Assembly (NCBI GenBank): GCA_964569715.1
Contig: CAZMUD010000005.1
Coordinates: 1 to 35,318, forward strand
Reading direction: 5' to 3'
DNA length: 35,318 nt
Source: CAZMUD01 sp964569715
Lineage (GTDB): Bacteria > Chloroflexota > Dehalococcoidia > Dehalococcoidales > UBA2162
Shown: positions 1 through 8,230 of the stretch, piece after piece
How positions within the stretch are numbered: the stretch's first letter is position 1
Layout of the letters: each line of letters opens with the position of its first letter
Notes under the pieces: model-generated
Database searches by the model: none
What the model was told of the DNA's origin: nothing
The model's input: only the letters and a program-made list of their open reading frames with translations
Made by a program: the position numbers and the translations under genes

Positions 1-1463
1 AAAATCAGGCTTGCTTCCTGTCCTTCCTGAACTATTCCTACAGAGTCATTATCAACCAGAAGGCTAAGGATAGTGGTTTCTTTCTTGAGGTTGCTGTAGC
101 CAGTAAAGGTGGTTGTCTTTATGTCAAGTTCACTTTTAAGTCCTACTTGAGCAGCCAGTTCAAATTTATGGCTGGCTTTGGCTCTCTCCCGCTGTTTCTC
201 CATTTCCTTCTCAAAACCTTTGAAATCCACGGAGAAGCCACGCTCAGCAGCAATCTCCATAGTCAACTCTACCGGGAAGCCATAGGTATCGTAGAGCTTA
301 AACGCCTCTTCGCCAGAGATTTTATTTTTCTCTTTGCTGGCTGCTTCCTCCATAATTCCGTCTAGCAATTCCAGACCCGTATTGAGAGTTTGTCGGAATT
401 GAGCTTCTTCAGTTTCTATAACTTGATAAATGAAGTTCTGCCTTTGCTGTAACTCAGGATAAATTTTAGCCATACTACCGACCGTTGCACCAGCTATCTG
501 GTTAAGGAACGGCTTGTCCAGTCCCAGCCTCCTTCCAAAGAGAGCAGCGCGGCGCAGCAACCGGCGCAACACATAGCCCCGTCCCTCGTTGCTGGGCATC
601 ACGCCATCGGCGATAAGAAAAGTTAAGGCACGTCCATGCTCAACTACCACCCGCATAGCTTTATCTACTTCATCGTCAGAACCATACTTCTTCCCTACAT
701 ACTTGGAGATATTATCCAGCAGTGAAGCAAAGAGGTCAGTTTCATAGACGGAGGTTTTACCTTGCAATGCGGCTGCCGTTCTCTCCAAGCCCATACCGGT
801 ATCAATGTTAGGCTTGGGCAATAAAGTGCGGTGCCCGTCTTTATCCTGGTTATACTGAGTAAATACTAGGTTCCAAATTTCAGAAAAACGACCACAATCG
901 CAACCGGGGGCGCAGGAAGCCCGCTTGCAGCCGACATCCTCACCGAAGTCGTAGTAAATTTCACTGCACGGTCCGCAGGGTCCAGAATCGCCGGCTGGTC
1001 CCCAGAAATTATCTTCCTCGCCAAATCTTAATATTCTTTCCTCTGGGACATTTAGCTCCCGCCAGTAGTGGAAAGACTCATCATCTTCAAGGAAGATACT
1101 TATCCACAAACGCTCAACCGGCAGTCTTAGCCGCTGGGTAACGAATTCCCATGCCCAGCCAATAGCTTCCTGCTTAAAGTAATCACCAATACTAAAGTTA
1201 CCCAGCATTTCAAAGAAAGTAAGGTGGGTAGAATCACCTACCGATTCAATATCGGTGGTGCGGAAGCACTTCTGACACGATGCCAAGCGGCGGCCAGGCG
1301 GTAAGGATTCGCCTAAGAAGTAAGGCTTAATTTGCACCATGCCGGCGCTGGTAAGTAATAATGTGGGGTCACCTTGAGGTATCAAAGAGGAGCTGGGAAT
1401 AATTTTATGCCCTTTACTCTCAAAGAAGCCCAGGAATGCTGCCCGAATTTCATCGCTAGTCAC
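1..1463 (-). CDS. alaS: Alanine--tRNA ligase, N-terminal part (3' end outside window)
   Basis: Charges tRNA-Ala with alanine in the cytoplasm. The reverse strand from a GTG at 1463 reads open to the window edge, about 487 of the usual ~870-880 codons, so the editing and C-Ala domains are missing only because the window ends. Class II motif 1 is visible near the N-terminus (FFESKGHKIIPSSSLIP, then TLLLTSAGM), followed by motif 2 (QKCFRTTDIESVG...TFFEMLGNFSIGDYFK). The usual ARHHTFFEML is STHLTFFEML here, a form I associate with Chloroflexi (from memory, not checked). In-frame TAA codons stand immediately before the GTG, so no earlier start is possible. GGAGG lies about 14 nt upstream and AAAGAG about 6 nt upstream. 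The gene has its own promoter and a leader hairpin. Confidence 0.95.
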   Translation of the reverse strand, partial: MTSDEIRAAFLGFFESKGHKIIPSSSLIPQGDPTLLLTSAGMVQIKPYFLGESLPPGRRLASCQKCFRTTDIESVGDSTHLTFFEMLGNFSIGDYFKQEAIGWAWEFVTQRLRLPVERLWISIFLEDDESFHYWRELNVPEERILRFGEEDNFWGPAGDSGPCGPCSEIYYDFGEDVGCKRASCAPGCDCGRFSEIWNLVFTQYNQDKDGHRTLLPKPNIDTGMGLERTAAALQGKTSVYETDLFASLLDNISKYVGKKYGSDDEVDKAMRVVVEHGRALTFLIADGVMPSNEGRGYVLRRLLRRAALFGRRLGLDKPFLNQIAGATVGSMAKIYPELQQRQNFIYQVIETEEAQFRQTLNTGLELLDGIMEEAASKEKNKISGEEAFKLYDTYGFPVELTMEIAAERGFSVDFKGFEKEMEKQRERAKASHKFELAAQVGLKSELDIKTTTFTGYSNLKKETTILSLLVDNDSVGIVQEGQEASLI

Positions 1464-1499
1464 TTATTACTCTTTGTCCTCCAATAACAACTTTAACCT

Positions 1500-1526
1500 C
1501 CGCTGAAAAACATAGTTTTTCAGCGG
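1500..1526. repeat. Perfect 12-bp hairpin in the alaS leader; copy 1 of a dispersed repeat
   Basis: Arms 1500-1511 and 1515-1526 are perfect reverse complements (CCGCTGAAAAAC / GTTTTTCAGCGG) around a 3-nt loop. It lies between the alaS promoter and the alaS start, within the predicted first 10-35 nt of the transcript. There is no following T-run on the minus strand. An almost identical element is at 28473-28499; the shared unit is about 32 bp (1498-1529 and 28471-28502). Confidence 0.85.
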
Positions 1527-1541
1527 TCTGAGTTACATACG

Positions 1542-1570
1542 ATTTTAGTGTAAGCAGCTATAGCTGTCAA
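1542..1570 (-). promoter_or_regulatory. Predicted sigma70-type promoter of alaS
   Basis: On the minus strand TTGACA (1565-1570), a 17-bp spacer and TAAAAT (1542-1547) form a near-consensus promoter. It lies in the holA-alaS gap and reads towards alaS. The predicted transcription start is near 1535, giving a leader of about 70 nt that contains the 1500-1526 hairpin. Confidence 0.75.
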
Positions 1571-1609
1571 TGAGCAGCGATTTATTAAGGAGGGTTTGCT
1601 GGGCAGGAA

Positions 1610-2644
1610 TTATGCGTACTGTCTGGGCTGAGTTACATAGGCCTTGCGTCGCCGGCATAGCTCAGCCACCAGGATATTGAGGACAAGCTCAGCATCATAT
1701 TTCCCTGTTTTAATAGACAGGTCGGCTTCTAAAAGTCGGTGATACACCTCCTTAAGCCGCGGTAAAGAATACCGGCTGGCTTGCTCTAATGTCTTGCCTA
1801 AAGCAAACCCCGAGGTTAAACCCAGCTTATGCTGAATCTCTATCCTAGTCTTTCCCTGTTTTTTTAACTCCCTGGCTCTAACTATCATCTGCATCTGCCG
1901 TGATAGCATGAACAGAAGGTAGACCGGGGCAACTCCCCTCTGCAGCAACTGCTGTAGCAATTGTTCGGCTAGCTCAGCTTTGAACTCAACGATAGCATCA
2001 ACCATAGCAAAAACATTAGTCTGCTGAGCATAGCTTACTACTGCCTTAACATCCTCTTCCTCAATGCGGCGACCTGAAGTAAACAGGGCTAGTTTATCAA
2101 TCTCACTGGTCATAATCCATAGATTACTGCCCACAAGTTTAGTCAGTAAGTCTACTGCCTGGGGAGATAGGCTACCACCTTCCTCCTTCACACGCCTTTG
2201 GACCCACTGACGCAGCTCAGCATCCCTCAGTAGAGGAAAGGTCTTTACCACCGCCTTGTCCGCAAGTTCGCTAAACAGAGGGTTATTGTTTGTTATTCTA
2301 CTTTCTATTAACACTAATATTGTGCTATCAGGCATCTCACCAATACAGGCACTCAGTGATTTATACTCGTTTTGCCGGTCAGTCACACGGGTGGTTTTCC
2401 TCTGACGGCGGGATTTACCCCTGGGTTCAAAGCGCTCCAGCAGCCCCTTAATGATGACCAGGCGCCTTCCAGCTAGAAAGGGCACCGTCTCACAAACAGT
2501 TCTTAATTGGTCTAAGGTAACCTGTTGGCCATCAAGCATGGTGGTACCAACCGCTAAAATTGCCTGGTCGCCCATCTCTCCTTTTATCTCTTTGAGCGAC
2601 TGGGCAAGGGAAAAATCATCCTGACCTGATAATATATACAACAA
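1610..2644 (-). CDS. holA: DNA polymerase III, delta subunit (HolA)
   Basis: Clamp-loader delta subunit that opens the sliding clamp during replication. The 344-aa length fits the family (~340). The N-terminus (MLYILSGQDDFSL) and the AAA+-like fold with the C-terminal collar region (IVRARELKKQGKTRIEI, then KTGKYDAELVL near the end) match bacterial HolA. The start is a TTG with AGAGG 7 nt upstream; a second TTG follows immediately and could be used instead. It starts 15 bp after mmdA stops, so it is probably the last gene of that transcription unit. alaS downstream has its own promoter. Confidence 0.88.
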   Translation of the reverse strand: MLYILSGQDDFSLAQSLKEIKGEMGDQAILAVGTTMLDGQQVTLDQLRTVCETVPFLAGRRLVIIKGLLERFEPRGKSRRQRKTTRVTDRQNEYKSLSACIGEMPDSTILVLIESRITNNNPLFSELADKAVVKTFPLLRDAELRQWVQRRVKEEGGSLSPQAVDLLTKLVGSNLWIMTSEIDKLALFTSGRRIEEEDVKAVVSYAQQTNVFAMVDAIVEFKAELAEQLLQQLLQRGVAPVYLLFMLSRQMQMIVRARELKKQGKTRIEIQHKLGLTSGFALGKTLEQASRYSLPRLKEVYHRLLEADLSIKTGKYDAELVLNILVAELCRRRKAYVTQPRQYA

Positions 2645-2659
2645 GGTTTGCCTCTGAAT

Positions 2660-4237
2660 TCATGTGGGTATAATGCCATGCTTCTTGCTAGGTCTTTCTT
2701 CCACCTTATTCGTTGCCATTTCCAAAGCTTCTATCAACCTCGGCCTGGTTTCTGCCGGGTCAATCACATCATCAATATGTAGATGCTCGGCGGCTTTATA
2801 TGGATTAGCAAATTCCTCCCTGTATTCTTTTATTTTTTCTTGTAGCAGTTTTTCCGGGTCATCTGCTTTTTCCAGCTCTTTTCTGAATATTATTGGGGCG
2901 GCTCCCTCTGCCCCCATCACCGCCAGTTCAGTACTAGGCCAGCAAAATACAGCATCAGCCCCCAAATCCTTGCTACACATTCCAAGGTATGAGCCCCCAT
3001 ACGCCTTTCTAATAGTAACGGTCAGCTTGGGTACTGTTGCCTCCGAATAGGCATAAAGCATCTTGGCTCCGTGCCTGATTATTCCACCCCACTCCTGGTC
3101 TGTTCCAGGCAGGTATCCGGGCACATCGACCAGGTTGATAATGGGGATACTAAAGGCATCACAGAATCTGATAAACCTGGATGCCTTATCACAGGCATCA
3201 ATATCCAGACATCCTGCTTTTGACCACGGCTGATTGGCTATTATACCCACCGACCACCCATTCAGCCTGGAGAAACAGGTGATTATATTAGTAGCAAATA
3301 TGGGGAACAACTCAAAATAGTTTTTCTTGCCCTCTTTCCTCCGGTCAAAAACCCCTTCAATTATCTTATGCATATCATACGGCTTGCTTGGATTCGAGGG
3401 AACAATGTCAAATAGGGAAGTATCTCTACGGTCTGGGGCATCTCCCCAATCAACTCTCTTCGGCTTTTCCCTGTTACTTGATGGCAAATAACTTAGTAGC
3501 TCCCTCATGCTTTGGAAGCATTCCACCTCGCTATCTTCAGAGCGGCAAGCAACTCCTGCCTTTTTCTGGACAACAACAGCGCCACCAAGCTCTTCTTCGT
3601 TAACCTCCTGTCCCATTGCCGTTTTGACCACCCTCGGTCCAGTAATAAAGGCATGACTTATACCTTTAATCATAAATGTGAAATCCATCAGTGCCGGAGA
3701 ATATACGGCACCCCCGGCAGTTGGCCCCAGGATAGCACATATCTGGGGGATTGCTCCGGAGGCTAACGTATTTCTGCGAAAAATTTGACCATAACCGGAT
3801 AGAGCATCCACGCCGTCTTGGATTCTGGCTCCTCCAGAGTCATTCAGCGCTATGATTGGACAACCAGCTTTCATTGCGCTATCAATTACACGACAAATCT
3901 TTTGTGAATGTATCTCAGATAAGGTCCCGCCCATGCTGGTGAAGTCCTGGGAGAAGACATATACCTTCCTGCCATCAATTTCCCCATAGCCGGTAATGAC
4001 TGCGTCTGCCGGTACCTCCCCGTAGGAAGCGGCACCTCTGCTCTTGGCAAACATTCCAATTTCGCGGAATGTTCCCTTATCCAGCAAGGTATCTATTCGC
4101 TCACGCGCCGTTAACTTACCTTTCTTTTGCTGCATTTCCACACGCTCCCTTCCGCCCATCCCCTTTATTTTTTCCCGGCGCTGCTCTAGCTCAGCCAGTA
4201 ATTTGTCCTTTACCTGTTTATCTTCGTTTGACATCAT
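2660..4237 (-). CDS. mmdA: Acyl-CoA (propionyl/methylmalonyl-CoA) carboxyltransferase subunit
   Basis: Carboxyltransferase subunit of a biotin-dependent acyl-CoA carboxylase or methylmalonyl-CoA decarboxylase, which moves CO2 between carboxybiotin and propionyl-CoA. It is 525 aa, typical of MmdA/PccB. Two crotonase-like carboxyltransferase halves are visible: the N-half with DFTSMGGTLSEIHSQK, NDSGGARIQDGVDALSGYG and PTAGGAVYSPALMDF, and the C-half with DVPGYLPGTDQEWGGIIRHGAKMLYAYSEATVPK. I chose the ATG at 4237 (GAGGAA 7 nt upstream) over a TTG at 4255 that would overlap mce. No biotin carboxylase, biotin carrier or membrane decarboxylase subunit lies in the window. Methylmalonyl-CoA epimerase and the B12 mutase subunit sit directly upstream, which points to propionyl/methylmalonyl-CoA substrate. 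Confidence 0.88.
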   Translation of the reverse strand: MMSNEDKQVKDKLLAELEQRREKIKGMGGRERVEMQQKKGKLTARERIDTLLDKGTFREIGMFAKSRGAASYGEVPADAVITGYGEIDGRKVYVFSQDFTSMGGTLSEIHSQKICRVIDSAMKAGCPIIALNDSGGARIQDGVDALSGYGQIFRRNTLASGAIPQICAILGPTAGGAVYSPALMDFTFMIKGISHAFITGPRVVKTAMGQEVNEEELGGAVVVQKKAGVACRSEDSEVECFQSMRELLSYLPSSNREKPKRVDWGDAPDRRDTSLFDIVPSNPSKPYDMHKIIEGVFDRRKEGKKNYFELFPIFATNIITCFSRLNGWSVGIIANQPWSKAGCLDIDACDKASRFIRFCDAFSIPIINLVDVPGYLPGTDQEWGGIIRHGAKMLYAYSEATVPKLTVTIRKAYGGSYLGMCSKDLGADAVFCWPSTELAVMGAEGAAPIIFRKELEKADDPEKLLQEKIKEYREEFANPYKAAEHLHIDDVIDPAETRPRLIEALEMATNKVEERPSKKHGIIPT

Positions 4238-4238
4238 A

Positions 4239-4529
4239 TTACTTCCTCGGCTCAACTAGTTCGATTAATACCTTGGTCCCTTTCGGGTGCAAAAAGGCTA
4301 TATCAGTATTTTCCACGCCACGCCTTGGCTTCTCATCAATAAGTGCAATCCCTTTACTTACCAGCGTTCCTAGAGCATCTTCAATGTTACTGACCTCTAA
4401 AGCCAGATGATGCAGCCCTTCCCCCCTTCTTTCAATATATCTGGCAATCATTCCCTCCGGGTCAGTTGATTCAATTAACTCATCAATGCTATTCACGGCA
4501 ATCCCAATATGGTTAATCTTGGTTATCAT
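4239..4529 (-). CDS. mce: Methylmalonyl-CoA epimerase, internally shortened
   Basis: Glyoxalase/VOC-fold protein that would interconvert (S)- and (R)-methylmalonyl-CoA. The N-terminal metal-site strand (NHIGIAV, His7), the central RGEGLHHLALEV (His40/41) and the C-terminal LIELVEP (Glu90) are all present. The protein is only 96 aa against about 135-148 in the family. After IDE at residue 17 it jumps to LIESTDPEG, skipping roughly 40 residues of the first module that normally carry the second metal ligand. The reading frame is intact. The start is ATG 4529 behind GGGGGAG, with a GTG one codon earlier as an alternative. It overlaps mcmA2 by 17 nt and ends 1 nt before mmdA. It may be inactive, or functional as an assembly with altered metal geometry. 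Confidence 0.75.
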   Translation of the reverse strand: MITKINHIGIAVNSIDELIESTDPEGMIARYIERRGEGLHHLALEVSNIEDALGTLVSKGIALIDEKPRRGVENTDIAFLHPKGTKVLIELVEPRK

Positions 4530-4932
4530 CACTCCCCCTCTCTAAGGTTGTTTTGATAAAATTAACAATCTCAGGGATAGGTGTACCCGAACCAAATGTC
4601 TGGGCAATACCAGCCTTCCTTAGTTTAGGCACATCCTTCCTGGGTATGATTCCGCCACCTATGAACAGAATATTCTTATCACTCCTCTCCTTGATAAGCC
4701 TCGCTGTTTTCGGGAATAATGCCATATGAGCCCCTGGCAGACAATTCAGCCCAACCACATCCACATCCTCTTGTATAGCTGCTTCGGCAATTTGCTCTGG
4801 CGTTATCCTTAACCCGAGATAAATCACTTCCATCCCAGCATCCCTTAAACCTTGCGCTACTACATTTGCCCCCCTATCGTGTCCATCCAAGCCAGGCTTA
4901 GCAATCAACACCCGTATTTTTGTACTCTGCAT
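4513..4932 (-). CDS. mcmA2: B12-binding subunit of methylmalonyl-CoA mutase
   Basis: Stand-alone cobalamin-binding domain (139 aa) of the kind that partners a separate catalytic subunit in methylmalonyl-CoA mutase. It shows the base-off/His-on signature DGHDRG (Asp16, His18, Gly21) and the later GGG (FIGGGIIP). The serine of the usual SxL motif is replaced (GLNCLPGAH, so N-C-L). The ATG at 4932 has GGAGG 8 nt upstream and is preferred over an upstream TTG at 4947. The catalytic large subunit is not in the window. Linkage to mce and mmdA supports a propionate/succinate interconversion role. Confidence 0.88.
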   Translation of the reverse strand: MQSTKIRVLIAKPGLDGHDRGANVVAQGLRDAGMEVIYLGLRITPEQIAEAAIQEDVDVVGLNCLPGAHMALFPKTARLIKERSDKNILFIGGGIIPRKDVPKLRKAGIAQTFGSGTPIPEIVNFIKTTLERGSDDNQD

Positions 4933-5032
4933 GTAACGCCCCTCCAAATATAAAAGCCCATTAGAGGTCTGAAAATCACAAGCTGCCCGTCTAATTTCCC
5001 TCTGAATGTATCCCTTCTTTGATTGTAAGGGT

Positions 5033-5341
5033 TTATTCTTCCTTGCCCCAGTTTCGCATCATCTCCTTTATGCGCTGGGCAAGCTCAGGACTGTTGCGCA
5101 AGCGGTCTATGAAGATGGGGCAACCCTCCAGCAGTGAGTTTTGAGCGGCGCTTGCCATACTGGACAAAAGGTTTTGCATACTAATGTCAACTTGTGGCGA
5201 AGCGTTCATTCCTGGTGCTGATGATTCTAGCTGCCGGCGGATGTCCTCAGCAGTGAACCTCATTGGCACTGCACAAGATTTATACCACGGGCACTCCTTA
5301 CACTGGACTACACCATAGGCTTCATTTAAGACATCACCCAT
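5033..5341 (-). CDS. Small cysteine-containing protein of unknown function
   Basis: I do not recognise this 102-aa protein. It has a Cys-rich start (CKECPWYKSC, residues ~15-24) and one further Cys (EGCPIF), which could bind a metal or Fe-S cluster. The rest looks helical and ends in a charged tail (MMRNWGKEE). It has no signal peptide or membrane segment, so it is probably cytoplasmic. A good ribosome site (GAGGGGG, 6 nt before ATG) supports a real gene. It sits between the thioredoxin-like lipoprotein gene and mcmA2, in the same direction. Confidence 0.65.
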   Translation of the reverse strand: MGDVLNEAYGVVQCKECPWYKSCAVPMRFTAEDIRRQLESSAPGMNASPQVDISMQNLLSSMASAAQNSLLEGCPIFIDRLRNSPELAQRIKEMMRNWGKEE

Positions 5342-5399
5342 ATCTAACCCCCTCTTGCCTTAGCATTTGTTAGCTTGGGGGAATCCAAGCTTGAACTAA

Positions 5400-5942
5400 C
5401 TAAGGAATAATCTGGCTCAGGTGTTTCTCTATCGCCCCCTTGCTCGGAAAAGCACCAACTATCCTTTCCTGAATTATACCATCCTTATCGATGAAGAAGG
5501 TAGTCGGAATACCAGTGATGTTATACTTCCGGGCTACATTCTTTTTAGTATCAAGGAGCACCGGCAGAGAAAGGTTATAAGCCTCTAAAAACTCCTTTAT
5601 CCGGGGAGGGCTCTCACCTATGTTAATAGTCAGCAGCACAAGCCCCCTACCTGACCATTCCTCGTATATTTGCTGTAGATAGGGCATTTCAAAGACGCAG
5701 GGGCGACACCAGGTTGCCCAGAAATTAATCAACACCGGCTTACCCTGGAGGTCACTGAGGGAAATATCTTGCCCATCAAGGTTTTGAAGTTGAAAATCAG
5801 GAGCTAAGGTAGCTACCTGGCTGCCCTCAACAGGAGCTGTTGGGCTTGTTTCATCAGGTGGTTCCGAGCCAGCCGAGCACCCGGCAAGCAATAGAACCAA
5901 AGCCAGTATTATTGGCAGTATTGCCTTGGGCATTTTATTCAT
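5400..5942 (-). CDS. TlpA/ResA-like thioredoxin-fold lipoprotein
   Basis: Extracytoplasmic thiol-disulfide oxidoreductase of the TlpA/ResA type, 180 aa. It has a signal peptide with a lipobox ending LAGC (Cys22), then a Ser/Thr/Pro-rich linker and a thioredoxin domain with active site WCRPC (Cys79, Cys82) and the cis-proline loop GIPTTFFID. It is expected to be anchored on the outer face of the membrane and kept reduced by the membrane protein CcdA encoded 28 bp upstream. Such pairs commonly serve cytochrome c maturation or repair of extracytoplasmic thiols; no cytochrome c gene is in the window, so the substrate is unknown. Confidence 0.9.
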   Translation of the reverse strand: MNKMPKAILPIILALVLLLAGCSAGSEPPDETSPTAPVEGSQVATLAPDFQLQNLDGQDISLSDLQGKPVLINFWATWCRPCVFEMPYLQQIYEEWSGRGLVLLTINIGESPPRIKEFLEAYNLSLPVLLDTKKNVARKYNITGIPTTFFIDKDGIIQERIVGAFPSKGAIEKHLSQIIP

Positions 5943-5970
5943 AAATTAAATCCCCTAGATAATTTTATCT

Positions 5971-6666
5971 CTAAACTGCACTCAAAAGCCAATTCAGGTT
6001 ATTAGTCAGGATGAGCACACCCATAGCTACAAGCAGAACACCGCTGACAATATATATCAGGCTGGAGTAGCGGTGGATACGCTTCAGTAGTGGGGTGATA
6101 AAGCCAAATGCGACTCCCATTATCAAAAAAGGAAGTCCCAAGCCCAGCGAATAGCTAGATAGCAGGTAAGCTCCCTGCCAGGCTGTTTCTGATACCGCAG
6201 CAAGCATAAGGATAGCCCCCAGTACCCAACCGGTGCAAGGTATCCAAGCTACGGGGAAGATAGCTCCAATAAGAAAGGAGCGTAGATAGCCGGTAGTATT
6301 GCTTAGAGACGGATTTAGACGCCTTTCGTAATTTAGCCACGGCACCTTCAGGGCAGCCAGCATAAATAAGCCAAACACTACCAGCAGGCTACCGGATACC
6401 TTTTGAACCAGTGGTGAATGGGGACTGATGACAATCCCGGCCAGCCCCACCAGAGCACCCATCACAGTGAAGACTAAGGAAAAGCCAAGCACGAAGCTGA
6501 GGGAATGAAGAAATATGGAGATACGGCTGATGGCTATTCTTGAGTCAAGAATCTCCGGTCCGCACACGCTGGCAAGGTATACCGGCACCAAGGGCAGCAC
6601 ACAGGGCGACAGGAAGGATAAAAGCCCGGCACCGAAGGCAACTAAAAGTGGTATATGCTCCATCAT
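5971..6666 (-). CDS. ccdA: CcdA/DsbD-type thiol-disulfide transporter
   Basis: Integral membrane protein that passes reducing equivalents from cytoplasmic thioredoxin to extracytoplasmic TlpA-like proteins. It has 231 aa and about six hydrophobic segments. The two conserved redox cysteines are Cys22 in FLSPCVLPLVPVYL and Cys144 in WIPCTGWVLG, as expected for CcdA. It starts with two consecutive ATGs and has no strong Shine-Dalgarno sequence. It is probably the first gene of the unit leading to tlpA and beyond, with a divergent promoter region shared with the acyl-CoA synthetase gene. Confidence 0.92.
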   Translation of the reverse strand: MMEHIPLLVAFGAGLLSFLSPCVLPLVPVYLASVCGPEILDSRIAISRISIFLHSLSFVLGFSLVFTVMGALVGLAGIVISPHSPLVQKVSGSLLVVFGLFMLAALKVPWLNYERRLNPSLSNTTGYLRSFLIGAIFPVAWIPCTGWVLGAILMLAAVSETAWQGAYLLSSYSLGLGLPFLIMGVAFGFITPLLKRIHRYSSLIYIVSGVLLVAMGVLILTNNLNWLLSAV

Positions 6667-6682
6667 TTACGCCAACAACCTA

Positions 6683-6711
6683 ATGCTAATTGATGTAACT
6701 TGGAATATCAA
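6683..6711 (-). promoter_or_regulatory. Predicted promoter for ccdA and downstream genes
   Basis: On the minus strand TTGATA (6706-6711), 17 bp and TAGCAT (6683-6688) precede ccdA. The -35 box matches consensus at 5/6 and the -10 at 4/6. It lies in the 152-bp divergent gap 6667-6818. Confidence 0.4.
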
Positions 6712-6758
6712 GTTCAGCAGTAATCGGGGATACCCAACCTGCCAACGTAGCCAGCGGG

Positions 6759-6787
6759 TTACTTTAGGAGTAGAAATAGTCTATAAT
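6759..6787 (+). promoter_or_regulatory. Predicted promoter for the acyl-CoA synthetase gene
   Basis: A perfect TATAAT (6782-6787) lies 17 bp after a weak -35 box TTACTT (6759-6764). The expected transcription start is near 6794, about 25 nt before the TTG start codon. Confidence 0.5.
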
Positions 6788-6818
6788 AACCTACGTTAAA
6801 TAGAAAGGGAGGCACAAG

Positions 6819-8210
6819 TTGGAAGGGATTCAAGAGCTTGACCGACTATTCAACCCGTCTTCACTAGCTGTGATAGGCGCCTCAAAAGACGAAAACAAAA
6901 GTGGCGGGACATTCTTAAAAGGTCTTATTGGCAGTGGCTTCAAGGGTAAATTATACCCGGTTAACACTAGGGAATCAGAGATTATGGGGCTTAGAAATTA
7001 TCGCAGCGTCCTGGATATCCCTGGAGAGGTTGACCTGGCTTATGTGACTGTCCCAGCCAAGACTGTCCCCCAGGTCATAGCTGAGTGCAGCCAGAAGGGC
7101 GTGAGATTTGCCGTGGTTCACAGTGTTGGTTTCTCCGAGTTGGGCGCTGAAGGGAAAAAGCTGGAGGAGGAGATGCTTAAGTTTGCCCGGCAGGGTGGTA
7201 CTCGTATCATTGGTCCCAATTGTATGGGGCTTTATTCCCCTAAGGCTCACATCAACACTATCACTTCCCTGTCTGTCCCTAAAGATGAAGTTGGTTCGGT
7301 TGCCTTCGCGGGTCAGAGTGGTTGGGTTACTGAAAATGTCATTCAGCGGGGCTATGAGCGGGGGCTGCGTTTTAGCAAGGTAGTTAGTATTGGGAATCAA
7401 AGCGACCTGACCTTTCAAGACCTGCTTGAATACTTTGCTGGCGATGCCGACACCAAGGTCATCGCCTTTCATATTGAGGGCATAAAACGTGGGAGGGAGT
7501 TTCTCCAACTAGCCAGGCAGATTTCTAAGAAGAAGCCAATAATAGCCTGGAAGGCAGGTAGAACTGCAATCGGTGTTGGAGCTGCCGCATCACATACCGG
7601 CTCTCCGGTTGGTAATAATGTTGTTCTTGATACTGCCCTTGAGCAAGGCGCAATAGCCATCGCAGAGAACCTGGAGGAGCTTATAGACCTGGTAGTAGGC
7701 TTCACCTGCCCGGTTTTACCCAGAGGGAACAAAATCGGGCTGCTGGTGGAGGCTGGCGGCGCCGCTGTGGCTGGTGCTGATGCTGCTGATAAACTAGGCC
7801 TCAAAGTACCAACTCTATCTGCTGAAGCCCAGAAAGAGTTGGTGGACAAGCTTAAGGGTATAATACCACCCTTCCCCAGTCCGAGAAATCCAGTGGACCT
7901 CGTTTGGCCTTCTTATGATGATAAGTTGGTTCAGCTGCTTAGGCAATGTTCACAGATTATGTTAAAGGAAGTCGATACTATAGTGATGGTAAGTTATGCA
8001 GTCCATGATGATTATTTCGCCAAAGAGATAAGAAGTTTGATAGACGAGATGGGAAAGCCCATTTTTATTGTTCCGGGCCATCCTAACGAGTATAGAGATG
8101 GGATGAGCCTGCTGACTAGGCGCGAGATACCCTCTTTTACCATCCCGGAGAGAGCAATCAAGACCCTATCGGCAATGGTTCGTTACTCAAATTATCGGCA
8201 TCAAAGTTAA
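6819..8210 (+). CDS. ADP-forming acyl-CoA synthetase, alpha-type subunit
   Basis: Acetyl/acyl-CoA synthetase (NDP-forming) alpha-type subunit, which converts acyl-CoA, ADP and Pi to acid, CoA and ATP by way of a phosphohistidine. The 463-aa length equals stand-alone archaeal-type alpha subunits. Domains in order are the CoA-binding Rossmann domain (FNPSSLAVIGAS at the start), the succinyl-CoA ligase-like domain (VGSVAFAGQSGWV) carrying the probable phosphorylated His near residue 260 (AASHTGSPVGN), and a second ligase domain with PFPSPRNPVDLVWP. The ATP-grasp (beta) part is absent from the protein and from the window. The start is TTG with GGGAGG 6 nt upstream. It is convergent with mobA, 20 bp away. 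Acetate and ATP formation from WL-derived acetyl-CoA is a plausible role, but the substrate is not shown. Confidence 0.88.
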   Translation: MEGIQELDRLFNPSSLAVIGASKDENKSGGTFLKGLIGSGFKGKLYPVNTRESEIMGLRNYRSVLDIPGEVDLAYVTVPAKTVPQVIAECSQKGVRFAVVHSVGFSELGAEGKKLEEEMLKFARQGGTRIIGPNCMGLYSPKAHINTITSLSVPKDEVGSVAFAGQSGWVTENVIQRGYERGLRFSKVVSIGNQSDLTFQDLLEYFAGDADTKVIAFHIEGIKRGREFLQLARQISKKKPIIAWKAGRTAIGVGAAASHTGSPVGNNVVLDTALEQGAIAIAENLEELIDLVVGFTCPVLPRGNKIGLLVEAGGAAVAGADAADKLGLKVPTLSAEAQKELVDKLKGIIPPFPSPRNPVDLVWPSYDDKLVQLLRQCSQIMLKEVDTIVMVSYAVHDDYFAKEIRSLIDEMGKPIFIVPGHPNEYRDGMSLLTRREIPSFTIPERAIKTLSAMVRYSNYRHQS

Positions 8211-8230
8211 TGGGCAATGTCAATTTCCGG

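Noticed and set aside
1464..1609. T-box riboswitch in the alaS leader
   Set aside because: The predicted leader is about 70 nt, too short for a T-box, and there is no T-box consensus; it holds only one hairpin.
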